In this document: positions 40,366-40,405 of the stretch, piece after piece
Numbering within the stretch: position 1 is the first letter of the stretch
Layout of the letters: each line of letters begins with the position of its first letter
Origin: DATJMJ01 sp035503975
GTDB taxonomy: Bacteria > Actinomycetota > Acidimicrobiia > Acidimicrobiales > Palsa-688
Direction of reading: 5' to 3'
Assembly: GCA_035503975.1 (NCBI GenBank)
Contig: DATJST010000212.1
Span: 1 to 40,405 of the forward strand
DNA: 40,405 nucleotides
Translations under genes and position numbers: made by a program
The notes under the pieces: model-generated
Databases searched by the model: none
Seen by the model: only the letters and a program-made list of their open reading frames with translations
Told to the model about the DNA's origin: nothing

Positions 40366-40405
40366 TGTCGAAGAGGTTAGCGGCTGCCCGGCGATTGAAA
40401 AAGTT

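Overview
The window looks like a chromosomal segment of a high-GC actinobacterium. The evidence is a clustered tetrapyrrole operon headed by rex, a mycothiol glycosyltransferase (mshA), a proC gene paired with a small excisionase-type HTH protein, an RsiG-type coiled-coil protein and a SARP-type regulator. The mix of these with a complete chemotaxis operon and an unusual number of short non-coding repeats makes me lean to a deep-branching class such as Acidimicrobiia. That placement is inference; no 16S or ribosomal marker is present.

Layout. 1-4348 (minus): rex, precorrin-2 dehydrogenase, hemA, hemC and cobA, tightly overlapping, supply uroporphyrinogen III and siroheme under likely NADH/NAD+ control. 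The gene mgsA diverges from rex. 5090-8657 (minus): proC with its HTH neighbour, mshA, a c-di-GMP-type RsiG homologue and moaD. 8703-11350 (plus): a histidine phosphatase, a YgjP-type metalloprotease and a divergent acyl-CoA carboxyltransferase. 11351-14359: a register-matched inverted-repeat array between convergent genes, then corA, a dienelactone-hydrolase-like gene, a secreted beta-rich protein and a possible small ORF. 14401-18697 (minus): a solitary, AT-richer sugar-ABC permease followed by a 1110-residue STAND/TPR/SARP regulator.

18869-30405 is the signalling core. A GAF/PAS/GGDEF/EAL protein on the minus strand diverges from a plus-strand chemotaxis operon: an MCP with almost no external domain, a CheY-CheX-like fusion, CheA with two CheW domains, CheW, CheB, CheR, CheY and CheX. 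All parts for excitation, adaptation and dephosphorylation are present, but no flagellar or pilus gene is visible.

30515-33586 holds a class V aminotransferase-fold gene, a long dyad, and a decayed TetR/MMPL pair with a frameshift, an internal deletion and lost 5' ends, followed by a repeat-rich gap. 33587-40365 (mostly minus): tRNA-Lys(UUU), a zinc-finger rhomboid protease, a second histidine phosphatase, a plus-strand RsbW-like ATPase, and the run ctaB, serS, ABC ATPase, ABC-2 permease.

The most unusual points are the RsiG homologue with one degenerate c-di-GMP motif, the chemotaxis set with a sensor-less receptor and two CheX-type modules next to a c-di-GMP enzyme, the mirrored repeat array at 11366-11574, and the TetR/MMPL remnant. 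I do not see a wholly new multi-gene system that I can defend from sequence alone.
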